DNA from: Hyphomicrobiales bacterium
GTDB taxonomy: Bacteria > Pseudomonadota > Alphaproteobacteria > Rhizobiales > Aestuariivirgaceae
Assembly: GCA_016710435.1 (NCBI GenBank)
Contig: JADJVV010000001.1
Location: 2,688,501 to 2,752,500 of the forward strand
Length of the DNA: 64,000 nucleotides
Direction of reading: 5' to 3'
The position numbers were made by a program, and so were the translations under genes. This document shows positions 1-7,109 of the stretch, one piece after another (within the stretch, counting starts at the first letter, position 1; the number at the start of each line of letters is the position of its first letter). The notes under the pieces are model-generated. The model had not been told where the DNA came from. It worked only from the letters and a program-made list of their open reading frames with translations, and ran no database searches.

Positions 1-1
1 C

Positions 2-178
2 ATGGTACCGGACCGCTGGCCCATGCCCACATTCCCCGTGTCTGGCCGCGACCTTCAGGCCGCCGGCCTTGCGCCCGGTCCCGCCATGGGCCAGACATTG
101 CGCTCGCTCGAGGACTGGTGGATCGCCAGCGACTTCAAACCGACGCGCGAGGAATTGCTGGCGCGCGCCAAACAGTGA
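2..178 (+). CDS. cca: CCA tRNA nucleotidyltransferase, C-terminal end (partial)
   Basis: Only the last 58 codons are present; the gene enters from the left edge and stops at a TGA at 176-178. The readable tail has FPVSGRDLQAAGLAPGPAMG and then SLEDWWIASDFKPTREELL, which matches the C-terminal end of the alphaproteobacterial CCA-adding enzyme (poly(A) polymerase/CCA transferase family). That enzyme adds or repairs the 3' CCA of tRNA. The catalytic head domain lies outside the window, so the assignment rests on this tail alone. A cupin gene follows 13 bases later on the same strand. Confidence 0.8.
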   Translation: MVPDRWPMPTFPVSGRDLQAAGLAPGPAMGQTLRSLEDWWIASDFKPTREELLARAKQ

Positions 179-191
179 GACGGAGACTTTC

Positions 192-566
192 ATGCCTGCA
201 CCATTCCTGATGACAACCAAGGGCAGGGGCGCCCCCAAGGTGGAGAAGGGCAAGCCCGATCCGGCCAAGCTCATCACGGGCAAGTACCTCACCCAGACGT
301 GGAACCATTGGACCGGCGAGGATGACCGCCTCTATTGCGGCATCTGGGAGTCTTCGCCCGGCAAGGTGACGTGCGAATACAGCGAATGGGAATTCTGCCA
401 CATCATCTCCGGCGAAGTGATCCTCACGGAAGAGGGCAAGCGCAAGGGCCACCGCTTCAAGAAAGGCGATGGCTTCATCATCCCGCCGGGCTTCAAGGGC
501 ACCTGGGAGACCGTGAAGAAGGTCAGGAAACACTATGTGATCCTGATGCCGAAGGGGAAGGAATGA
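192..566 (+). CDS. Cupin domain protein (DUF861/EutQ-like)
   Basis: A 124-residue single-domain cupin. The core reads EFCHIISGEVILTEE, then KKGDGFIIPPGFKGTWET, the two conserved beta-barrel motifs of the Cupin_3 (DUF861) group, ending in a Lys-rich tail. No signal peptide or membrane segment is seen, so it is probably cytosolic. Substrate and reaction are unknown. The ATG at 192 fits the domain boundary; a longer in-frame reading from 69 would overlap cca and is not credible. Two related cupins lie at 1800-2534 on the other strand, on the far side of the folate genes. Confidence 0.8.
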   Translation: MPAPFLMTTKGRGAPKVEKGKPDPAKLITGKYLTQTWNHWTGEDDRLYCGIWESSPGKVTCEYSEWEFCHIISGEVILTEEGKRKGHRFKKGDGFIIPPGFKGTWETVKKVRKHYVILMPKGKE

Positions 567-642
567 TCAACCGCCGGCGAAATTCCCTCCGGTCTTTGGC
601 CATCTCCCCCAGCAAAGTGGGGCGGAACGCTGGGTGGGGGCC

Positions 643-1398
643 ATGACGGAATCGATCCTCATCACCGGCGCCGCGAAACGCATCGGCCGCCAGCTTGCGC
701 TCGATCTTGCAGCGGCGGGCCACGACATCGCCATCCATTGCAACACCTCGCGCGACGCCGCCGCCGAAGTGGCTGACGGCATTAACGCCATGGGCCGCAA
801 GGCGGTCATCGTGCAAGGCGACCTCGCCCAGCCCGACGTGCCGGAACGGCTCATCGCCGAGGCCGCTCGGGGACTGGGCTCTCTTACCGTCCTCATCAAC
901 AATGCCTCGGTCTTCGAGCCGGACAACGTCGGTGAAATCACCGTCGATAGCTGGACCGAACATCTCGACACCAACCTGCGTGCGCCCGTGATGCTTGCAC
1001 AGGCCTTCGCCCGGCAATTGCCCCGCGGCCGCAACGGCAACATCATCAACATCATCGACCAGCGCGTGTGGAAGCTCAATCCGCGCTTCTTCTCCTACAC
1101 CATGTCGAAGACCGGCCTGTGGACGGCAACGCGCACGCTGGCCCAGGCGCTGGCACCGCGCATCCGCGTGAATGCCATCGGTCCGGGACCGGCCTTGCCC
1201 AGCGCCCGCATGGACCAGGCGGAGTTCGACAAACAGGCCCGCCTGACGCTTCTGGGGCGTGGCACGTCGCCCCGGGAAATCTCCGAGGCGGCGAAATTCA
1301 TACTGTCACAGCCGGCCCTCACCGGGCAGATGATTGCGCTGGACGGCGGCCAGCACCTCGTCTGGCAAACCCCCGATGTGGTAGATGTTCAGGAATAG
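643..1398 (+). CDS. SDR oxidoreductase, pteridine reductase/FolM-like
   Basis: A 251-residue short-chain dehydrogenase/reductase. The N-terminal nucleotide site reads ITGAAKRIGR; the Arg-containing TGxxxRIG form is typical of the pteridine reductase/FolM branch and of NADPH use. INNAS and the YTMSK catalytic Tyr/Lys motif follow, with DGG near the end. FolM-type enzymes reduce dihydromonapterin or dihydrofolate. The neighbour 4 bases downstream is folB, which supports a pterin role. ATG 643 is preferred over the in-frame GTG at 634. The exact substrate is inferred from context, and a general SDR is the alternative. Confidence 0.75.
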   Translation: MTESILITGAAKRIGRQLALDLAAAGHDIAIHCNTSRDAAAEVADGINAMGRKAVIVQGDLAQPDVPERLIAEAARGLGSLTVLINNASVFEPDNVGEITVDSWTEHLDTNLRAPVMLAQAFARQLPRGRNGNIINIIDQRVWKLNPRFFSYTMSKTGLWTATRTLAQALAPRIRVNAIGPGPALPSARMDQAEFDKQARLTLLGRGTSPREISEAAKFILSQPALTGQMIALDGGQHLVWQTPDVVDVQE

Positions 1399-1402
1399 CA
1401 CC

Positions 1403-1798
1403 ATGGCCAGGAAGCCCATGATCTCGCACCACGTGGCCAGCGCCGCCCAGCGCCTGCGCCATGTCTTCGTGCGCGACCTCGAAATCAACGCCTACATCGG
1501 CATCTACGAACAGGAAAAGGTGAAGTCGCAGAAGGTCATCGTCAACATCGACCTCTCCGTCAAGGAAGGCTCGGGCGATGACGACATCAGCCACGTCGTG
1601 TCCTACGAGGTGGTGGTGAAGAAGGTGGAGGCGATCGTCGCCGCCGGTCACACCAACCTCGTGGAAACACTGTGCGAGAAAATCGCCGAAAGCTGCCTGA
1701 AGGACGCCCGCGTCATGGCTGCCCGTGTGCGCGTGGAAAAACCCGACATCATTCCCAACGCCCGCAGCGTGGGCGTGGAGATCGAGCGCGTCCGCTGA
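1403..1798 (+). CDS. folB: Dihydroneopterin aldolase
   Basis: A 131-residue protein of the FolB family, which converts 7,8-dihydroneopterin to 6-hydroxymethyl-dihydropterin and glycolaldehyde in folate synthesis. Visible family motifs are VFVRDLEINAYIGIYEQEK near the N-terminus, including the conserved Glu region, and a C-terminal VEKPDIIPNARSVGVEIER with the conserved Lys. ATG 1403 is chosen because AGGA lies about 8 bases upstream; an in-frame ATG at 1385 would overlap the preceding SDR gene. It is 4 bases downstream of the FolM-like reductase and probably co-transcribed with it. Confidence 0.9.
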   Translation: MARKPMISHHVASAAQRLRHVFVRDLEINAYIGIYEQEKVKSQKVIVNIDLSVKEGSGDDDISHVVSYEVVVKKVEAIVAAGHTNLVETLCEKIAESCLKDARVMAARVRVEKPDIIPNARSVGVEIERVR

Positions 1799-1799
1799 G

Positions 1800-2165
1800 T
1801 CAGCGGATCATGTAGACCTTGCGGATCGTCTCGTGCACGCGGCAGGTGCCTTTCCAGTCCTGCGGGAAGAAGGCCGCCGTGCCGGGCACGATCTCGATCA
1901 CTTCGCCGCTCTCATGGGTATAGGTGCAGCGGCCCAGCAGGAAATGGCAGAACTCGTCGCGGGTGACGTGGCAGTTCCAATATCCGGGCGTGCAGATCCA
2001 GATGCCCGTTTCGCTTTCGCCGTTCGGCCCCTTGTGCAGCACGAGCCCGGACGTGTGGCTCTCGCCCTCGATCATGGTGGGAATGACGCCCCAGTCCTTG
2101 AACGGACCAGCGTAGCTTTCCGGATGAACGAGATGGGGCGCGGAGGATTCGAGTTTCAGGGTCAT
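1800..2165 (-). CDS. Cupin domain protein, tandem copy A
   Basis: A 121-residue cupin with the shared start pattern F-[DE]-SSAPHL, a central DEFCHFLLGRCTYTHESGE and VPGTAAFFPQDWKGTCRVHET, ending in RKVYMIR. It is the same length as its neighbour at 2169-2534 and strongly similar along its whole length, so the two arose by tandem duplication. Only 3 bases separate them. The His and Glu of the cupin motifs are retained in both. Function is unknown; the family (DUF861-like) often binds a metal. The gene converges on folB, with stops 1 base apart. Confidence 0.8.
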   Translation of the reverse strand: MTLKLESSAPHLVHPESYAGPFKDWGVIPTMIEGESHTSGLVLHKGPNGESETGIWICTPGYWNCHVTRDEFCHFLLGRCTYTHESGEVIEIVPGTAAFFPQDWKGTCRVHETIRKVYMIR

Positions 2166-2168
2166 GGG

Positions 2169-2534
2169 TCAGCTCAGCATGTAAACGTTGCGCAATGTGT
2201 CGTGCACCGTGCAGGTGCCTTTCCATCCGGCCTTGAACAACACCACCGTGCCGGGAATGATTTCGATCACCTCACCACTTTCGTGCGTGTAGGTGGCGCG
2301 GCCGGAAACGAAGTGGCACAGCTCATCGCGTGGAATGTGCAGCGGCCATGTGCCAGGCGTCACCTGCCACAAGCCGCATTCCGGCTGGTTGTCAGGCCCC
2401 TTGTACAGCAGCACGCCATCCGACTTGGAGTTGCCCGCAATCGGATTGGGCTGGTGGCCCCAGTCCTTGAGCGGACCGGCATAGGTGGCCGGGCCTTCCA
2501 GATGCGGCGCGGAGGAATCGAATTTGGTGGGCAT
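2169..2534 (-). CDS. Cupin domain protein, tandem copy B
   Basis: A 121-residue paralogue of the downstream cupin at 1800-2165. Shared blocks include SSAPHLEGPATYAGPLKDWG, DELCHFVSGRATYTHESGE and GTVVLFKAGWKGTCTVHDT. ATG 2534 is chosen because it gives exactly the paralogue's length; a reading from 2627 would add 31 residues that the other copy lacks. It is the first gene of a two-gene unit. No signal peptide is seen. The metabolite handled is unknown. Confidence 0.8.
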   Translation of the reverse strand: MPTKFDSSAPHLEGPATYAGPLKDWGHQPNPIAGNSKSDGVLLYKGPDNQPECGLWQVTPGTWPLHIPRDELCHFVSGRATYTHESGEVIEIIPGTVVLFKAGWKGTCTVHDTLRNVYMLS

Positions 2535-2672
2535 GGGCTGGCTGCGAGCACAAGTTGAAATGACCGCGCCTGTATAGAATGGGGCGCAAGGCTTCGCTAT
2601 CCTAAAGATGCTGACAGCAGTGGACATGGGCCCATGCTTATCTCTGCCTCATTCCATGAGGAGGATGATACC

Positions 2673-2870
2673 ATGGCACATGCTTCAAAGAGCCTGTCCG
2701 CGCCCCGGCAGCGCCCCGGCGCTGGCTTCTACATTGCCCGCGTCACGCGCTGGCTGCGGGAACGCCAGGAGATTCACATGCTGGAGCGCATGAGCGATTC
2801 CCAGCTCAAGGACATCGGCCTTGCGCGGTCCGACATTGATCGGGCGGTCCGTCGTGACCGCTGGAAATAG
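2673..2870 (+). CDS. DUF1127 small Arg-rich protein
   Basis: A 65-residue basic protein with the DUF1127 (YjiS-like) signature: a helix with WLRERQEIHMLERMSD, then QLKDIGLARSDID near the C-terminus. ATG 2673 has GAGGAGG at 2658-2664, 8 bases upstream, which decides the start over the in-frame ATG at 2634. Some alphaproteobacterial DUF1127 proteins act in phosphate and C1 metabolism or in RNA turnover, but this copy has no context that fixes a role. The AraC regulator starts 6 bases after its stop, so the two may be co-transcribed. Confidence 0.8.
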   Translation: MAHASKSLSAPRQRPGAGFYIARVTRWLRERQEIHMLERMSDSQLKDIGLARSDIDRAVRRDRWK

Positions 2871-2876
2871 AGGAAC

Positions 2877-3710
2877 ATGGAGCAATTCCACCAGCGGCAG
2901 CTTCTCTCAACAGACATGGTGAGTCTGGACGATGTCGTTTGCACCTGTGGTGCGCGTCACCGCAGCGCCACGGAATGCGGCACGCGCACCCATCTCGTCT
3001 TCCCCTACAGCGGCCTCTACGTTCGCCATGTGGGTAAGACCGAGTCAGTGGCGGAGGCAAATCAGGTGCTCTTCTTCAACGGCGGTGAGGAATACCAGGT
3101 GAGCCACCCGGTCGACGGCGGTGATTCAAGCCTGTCTCTGCACGTGGCAGAAGATGTTCTCGCGGAACTGGCCCGGCCCTCGGAGATGAAGAGGGAAGGG
3201 CAACTGGGCTTTCAGAAGCAGCGCCGCCGCATAGATCCGCGCACACAGGCGCTCGTCGCCATGCTGCGGCACGGACTGCGCGAAGGCGTTGCCGATGCAC
3301 TGGAGGGCGAGACGCTGGCACTCACGCTGGTACGCCGCGCGCTCGGGGAACGTACCTCGCATGCTTCGCGCGGAAGCTGGGGCCTGCAGAAACTGGCAGA
3401 CCGCGCCAAGCTTGCGCTGTCGTCCGATCTGGCGCGCCGCTGGACACTGGCTGAGGTGGCAAAGGAGGTCGGGGTTTCCCCCGTGTATCTTACGCAGGTC
3501 TTCCGCCAGGTCGAAGGCATGCCGCTCTACCGCTACCAGATGAACCTGCGCCTGGCCCGCGCCCTCGACATCCTTCCGCGCTACGAGGATCTGACATTTC
3601 TGGCGCTTGATCTTGGCTTCTCAAGCCACAGCCACTTCACCTTTGCTTTCCGCAAGGCTTACGGCATGTCTCCGGCCGAATTCCGCCGCAGCGTCCATCT
3701 CACGAAATAA
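2877..3710 (+). CDS. AraC family transcriptional regulator
   Basis: A 277-residue regulator. The C-terminal half carries two helix-turn-helix motifs, about residues 190-211 (LAEVAKEVGVSPVYLTQVFR) and 238-261 (FLALDLGFSSHSHFTFAFRK), followed by YGMSPAEFR, the AraC/XylS end motif. The N-terminal part has a cupin-like sensing region (HLVFPYSGLYVRHVGKTE) and several Cys residues at 22, 24 and 34, so a metal or redox signal is possible but unproven. AGAGGA just before ATG 2877 serves as ribosome binding site. Target genes are unknown. Confidence 0.85.
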   Translation: MEQFHQRQLLSTDMVSLDDVVCTCGARHRSATECGTRTHLVFPYSGLYVRHVGKTESVAEANQVLFFNGGEEYQVSHPVDGGDSSLSLHVAEDVLAELARPSEMKREGQLGFQKQRRRIDPRTQALVAMLRHGLREGVADALEGETLALTLVRRALGERTSHASRGSWGLQKLADRAKLALSSDLARRWTLAEVAKEVGVSPVYLTQVFRQVEGMPLYRYQMNLRLARALDILPRYEDLTFLALDLGFSSHSHFTFAFRKAYGMSPAEFRRSVHLTK

Positions 3711-3776
3711 TCTGACAGCGCCGGCTCAACAGCAATGGTGATGTGACCTCGCCCATGCAGGGCAATGGAGGATGAC

Positions 3777-3926
3777 ATGACCACGAAGACCTGTGCAGCC
3801 TGCGACGACGATGTGGGCGACAAGCCCATCATGGTGACGATCGGCCAGAAGACGGTTGAAGTCTGCTGCGAAGCCTGTGCCCAGGCGCTGCGCGAGGCCG
3901 AGAAATCGAAGTCCGCAGCCCGGTGA
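3777..3926 (+). CDS. 49-residue Cys-rich protein, TRASH/YHS-like metal-binding
   Basis: A short gene starting at ATG 3777 with GGAGGA at 3767-3772. The product has a CxxC pair at residues 6 and 9 (TCAACDD) and a CCxxC cluster at 30, 31 and 34 (VEVCCEACAQAL), separated by a beta-hairpin-like stretch. This resembles the minimal treble-clef metal sites of TRASH/YHS domains, so zinc or copper binding is likely. A Lys-rich tail follows. A long inverted repeat at 3935-3981 lies just past the stop. The role is unknown. Confidence 0.6.
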   Translation: MTTKTCAACDDDVGDKPIMVTIGQKTVEVCCEACAQALREAEKSKSAAR

Positions 3927-3934
3927 GACCACGG

Positions 3935-3981
3935 CCCGTGCAGGCAGTGTGCAAGCCCCCTTGGCGCACCGCCTGCACGGG
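3935..3981. terminator. Long inverted repeat between convergent genes
   Basis: CCCGTGCAGGC at 3935-3945 and GCCTGCACGGG at 3971-3981 pair perfectly over 11 bases around a 25-base loop. It sits between the stop of the Cys-rich gene (3926) and the stop of the convergent glycosyltransferase (3987). There is no T-tract, so it may stabilise 3' ends or serve as a bidirectional, Rho-assisted terminator. Confidence 0.5.
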
Positions 3982-3986
3982 ATTGA

Positions 3987-5369
3987 TCAGGCGATCTTGC
4001 GTTTCAGCAGGCCGTCGATCACCTTCGCCGCCTTCGTGGGGCCGTGCTTGGCGCGCATGGATTTCGAGGTCTTCTTCAGCTTCGCCTTCATCTTCTTGTC
4101 GGTCAGCATGGCCATGATCTTGTCCTGCATCTCGGCATCGCTCCACGCGTAACGGTCCATCTTGAAGCCGTGGCCCGTCTCCTGCACGCGCGTGGCATTG
4201 TCGTGCCCGTCCCAGACATAGGGCATGATGATCGCGGGCTTGCCGAAGTAGAGGCATTCCGTGAAGCTGTTGTTGCCGCCGTGATGGATCACCGCATCAA
4301 CTTTCGGAATGACCGACGGCTGCGGGAACCACTTGTCGATGATCACATTGTCAGGAATATCCGTGTACTGATCGATATAGTCACCGACGTTCACCAGTGC
4401 CCGCACGGGCATATTGCCGATGGCGGCAATGAGGCGCTTCAGGAGGTCTGTATCACCCGAGCCCAGCGAACCGAAGCTCACGTAGAGCAGGGGCTTGTCG
4501 TCGTTGGCCTTGAAGGTTGGCACCGTGTAAGGCGCATCCTTGCGCACGCATCCTTCGAGATACTGGAACTGCTTTGGCGAAAGCTTGTGCTTGCGCTTGA
4601 ACTTCACGGCACTCGGATAGAGCAGGATGTTCATGTGCGGGCTCGCCTCGAAGAACTGCCCGATGGGATAGCGCTTCTCGCCCACGGAGGTCAGGAAGGC
4701 GTTGAAATTGTCGTGGATCGGCTTGATCACCGCGTTGAAGTGCTTGCGATAGGCCGCATGACACTTCTTGTCCTTCTCGCCGCAGCCGGAAAGGTGAGGG
4801 GGAATGTCGGGATCCTCGATCTCGTTTTCTGAGCACGAGATCACCCGCACCCATGGCTTCCTGTTCTGCTTGGCGTAGCGCTTGATGGCGGGAAAGAGGA
4901 TCACGTTGTCGACGCAGACGACATCGGGCTTCACCGCAGCCAGCACGCCGGGCAGGTCTTTTTCCGCCCACTTTGCCGTCTCCACGATCATCTCCCAGCA
5001 ACCCTTCACGTAGTTGTCCACCTGATCATAGGGGCTCTTGCGGAAGTTGGGGATGTGGCCGTTGATGAAGTCCACCCAGAACTTCGCCATCTCTTCTGGC
5101 GGCAGGGGCTCGGACAGGTTGACGGCATGCGCCTCGAAACCGTAGCCTTTGTACACATCGAGGAAGCCGGGGTCGGACAGGAACACCACCTTGTGGCCCA
5201 ACCTCTCCAGCGCCTGGCCAATGCCGACCGAATTGAGTGCCGGCCCGAACGCCGCTTCGGGAAACAGCGCCACGACCTTCTTCTGCTTCTTTGCCGCCGG
5301 TTTCTTCCTCACGGCTTCTTTCGCAGCGGCTTTCTTCGCCGTCTTCGTCTTCGCAGCAGCCTTCGCCAT
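3987..5369 (-). CDS. GT1 (MGT/UGT-like) glycosyltransferase with histone-H1-like N-terminal tail
   Basis: A 460-residue glycosyltransferase of the GT-B fold. The C-terminal donor-sugar site reads IHHGGNNSFTECLYFGKP, then MPYVWDGHDNATRV, the signature of UDP/NDP-sugar glycosyltransferases such as macrolide or sterol transferases. The N-terminal domain begins with VVALFPEAAFGPALNSVGIG at about residue 31. Before it lie about 30 residues made almost only of Lys and Ala (MAKAAAKTKTAKKAAAKE, continuing to KKQKK), like a histone H1 tail. ATG 5369 is chosen since GAGGAGG precedes it by 5 bases; the adjoining ATG 5372 is possible. The acceptor is unknown. Confidence 0.8.
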   Translation of the reverse strand: MAKAAAKTKTAKKAAAKEAVRKKPAAKKQKKVVALFPEAAFGPALNSVGIGQALERLGHKVVFLSDPGFLDVYKGYGFEAHAVNLSEPLPPEEMAKFWVDFINGHIPNFRKSPYDQVDNYVKGCWEMIVETAKWAEKDLPGVLAAVKPDVVCVDNVILFPAIKRYAKQNRKPWVRVISCSENEIEDPDIPPHLSGCGEKDKKCHAAYRKHFNAVIKPIHDNFNAFLTSVGEKRYPIGQFFEASPHMNILLYPSAVKFKRKHKLSPKQFQYLEGCVRKDAPYTVPTFKANDDKPLLYVSFGSLGSGDTDLLKRLIAAIGNMPVRALVNVGDYIDQYTDIPDNVIIDKWFPQPSVIPKVDAVIHHGGNNSFTECLYFGKPAIIMPYVWDGHDNATRVQETGHGFKMDRYAWSDAEMQDKIMAMLTDKKMKAKLKKTSKSMRAKHGPTKAAKVIDGLLKRKIA

Positions 5370-5396
5370 CATTGCCTCCTCGTGATCCTTGTGGAT

Positions 5397-6170
5397 TTAC
5401 ATGCCCGGAACATGGCCCTTGTTCAAGCGTTGCGCCGTGAACAGGGCGATGAAGGCGACGGCCATGACGATCGTCGCCATGGCATTGATTTCCGGCGTCA
5501 CCCCAAAGCGGATCATCGCGTAGATCTGCATGGGCAGCGTGGTGGAGGACGGCCCGGCGCCTGCGGTGAAATAGGCGATGATGAACTCATCAACCGAAAG
5601 GGTGAAGGCGAGAAGTGCTGCGGCAATCACTGATGGCAGGATGAGCGGGAAGGTGATGTGGCGGAAGGTGGCGAAGGCACCTGCGCCCAGATCGCGTGAA
5701 ACTTCAGTGAGCGACCAGTCGAAGCCCTTGAGGCGCGCCCGCACAACGGCGGTCACGAAGGCGATGTTGAACACCACATGGGCCATGATGATCGAGTGCA
5801 GGCCAAGCGAAAACCTCAGCAGCGTGTAAAAGGAGAGGAGCGCGATTGCGAGCACGATGTCCGGGATGATCATCGGGGCAAACATCAGCGCCTCCCGCAC
5901 GGCCGAAGGCCGGGACCGTTCCACGCCCAACGCCAGGGCCGTGCCAAGGGCCGTGGAAATGAGGGTGGAAACCAGCGCCACCACCAGCGAGTTGAACGCC
6001 GCCTGCTGGATTTTGGGATTCGCAAAGAGCTTGCCGTACCACTCCACCGAAAAGCCGCTCCATGCTGTCGGCAGTCCTGCCTTGTTGAAGGACAGCACCA
6101 TCAGCACCAGGATCGGCAGGTAGAGGAAGGCGTAGGTCACGCCGAGATGGACCCGGTGCCAGCGGCTCAT
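5397..6170 (-). CDS. ABC transporter permease, PotC-type (spermidine/putrescine)
   Basis: A 257-residue inner-membrane permease with about six hydrophobic segments. The EAA loop region reads EVSRDLGAGAFATFRHITFPLILPS, the coupling motif of binding-protein-dependent importers, and the overall sequence follows the PotC branch. It starts at ATG 6170 inside an ATGA overlap with the upstream PotB-type gene, so translation is coupled. It should pair with PotB to import a polyamine or a similar small cation. No ATPase gene accompanies it here. Confidence 0.85.
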   Translation of the reverse strand: MSRWHRVHLGVTYAFLYLPILVLMVLSFNKAGLPTAWSGFSVEWYGKLFANPKIQQAAFNSLVVALVSTLISTALGTALALGVERSRPSAVREALMFAPMIIPDIVLAIALLSFYTLLRFSLGLHSIIMAHVVFNIAFVTAVVRARLKGFDWSLTEVSRDLGAGAFATFRHITFPLILPSVIAAALLAFTLSVDEFIIAYFTAGAGPSSTTLPMQIYAMIRFGVTPEINAMATIVMAVAFIALFTAQRLNKGHVPGM

Positions 6171-7012
6171 GATCTTTCCCCCAGCACCCGGCGCGAGATC
6201 AGCGCCTGGGCGAACAGGAGGACGAGCATGATGCCGATGAGGATGGCCGAAAGCGTGGCGCCGAAGGGCCAGTCCCGCGCCGTCAGGAACTGGTCGTAGA
6301 TCAGGTTGCCCGCCATCTGCATCTTGCCACCGCCCAGCAGGTCGGGCGTGATGAAGTTGCCGATGGAGAGCACGAAGACGAATACCGCCCCTGCCGCCAC
6401 GCCGGGGGCCGTCAGCGGCAGCGTGACCCGCCAGAAGGTGGTGGCGGCCGTGGCACCGAGATCGCGCGAGGCCTCCGCATAGGATGGATCGAGCCGTTGC
6501 AGCGCCGCGAAGATCGCGAGGATCACGAATGGCGTGTAGTTGTAGGTAAGCCCCAGCACCACGGCGAATTCGTTGTACAGCAACGGCCAAGGCCCGAGGC
6601 CGACGGCCGCCAGCCCCGCGTTCACCAGCCCCGCCGGATTGAGCAGCACGATCCACGCATAGGTGCGGATGAGGTAGTTGGTCCAGAACGGCAGAATGGC
6701 GAGGAAGAGGAGCGCCGTCTGCGCCCTCTCCGGTGACTTGGAAATCGCATAGGCCGCGGGGTATCCGATCAACAGCGCAAACGCCGTCGCCGTCCCCGCG
6801 ATGCGGAACGAATCCCACAGGATCGTCGCATAGAGCGGATCGAAGGCGCGCGTGATGTTCTCCGCTGTCACCGCCGACCAGTCGATGCCGCCATAGATGC
6901 CGCGCTCGAAGAACATCAGCGCGAAGATCAGCAGGCACGGCACAACCATCAACGCCACCAGCCACACTAGGCCGGGCAGCATCAGCAAGCGGTTGGCGCG
7001 GGAGGGGGACAT
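6167..7012 (-). CDS. ABC transporter permease, PotB-type (spermidine/putrescine)
   Basis: A 281-residue permease with about six membrane segments and the EAA motif EASRDLGATAATTFWRVTLPLT. The N-terminal MLPGLVWLVALMVVPCLLIF is typical of PotB. ATG 7012 (MSPSRANRLL) is chosen; extending to 7087 would place translation inside the REP-like palindrome at 7020-7100, which is clearly not coding. It forms the importer with the PotC-type permease and the binding protein at 7110-8159. Confidence 0.85.
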   Translation of the reverse strand: MSPSRANRLLMLPGLVWLVALMVVPCLLIFALMFFERGIYGGIDWSAVTAENITRAFDPLYATILWDSFRIAGTATAFALLIGYPAAYAISKSPERAQTALLFLAILPFWTNYLIRTYAWIVLLNPAGLVNAGLAAVGLGPWPLLYNEFAVVLGLTYNYTPFVILAIFAALQRLDPSYAEASRDLGATAATTFWRVTLPLTAPGVAAGAVFVFVLSIGNFITPDLLGGGKMQMAGNLIYDQFLTARDWPFGATLSAILIGIMLVLLFAQALISRRVLGERS

Positions 7013-7019
7013 CGCAAAT

Positions 7020-7100
7020 CCCTCACCCTGAGGTGTCGTGCGCAGCAAGGCCTCGAAGGAGAGCTTCGAGGCTCGCTTTGCTCGCACCTCAGCGTGAGGG
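7020..7100. repeat. REP-like palindromic element
   Basis: An 81-base palindromic unit between the binding-protein gene and the PotB-type gene. Outer arms CCCTCACCCTGAGGTG (7020-7035) and CACCTCAGCGTGAGGG (7085-7100) pair at 15 of 16 positions. An inner hairpin GCCTCGAAG-GAGAG-CTTCGAGGC occupies 7050-7072. The CCTCACCCTGAGG core with a TCGAAG inner arm is the form of extragenic palindromes common in Hyphomicrobiales. It may act on mRNA stability and lower expression of the permeases relative to the binding protein. No other copy was noticed in this window. Confidence 0.75.
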
Positions 7101-7109
7101 GTAAGCCGT

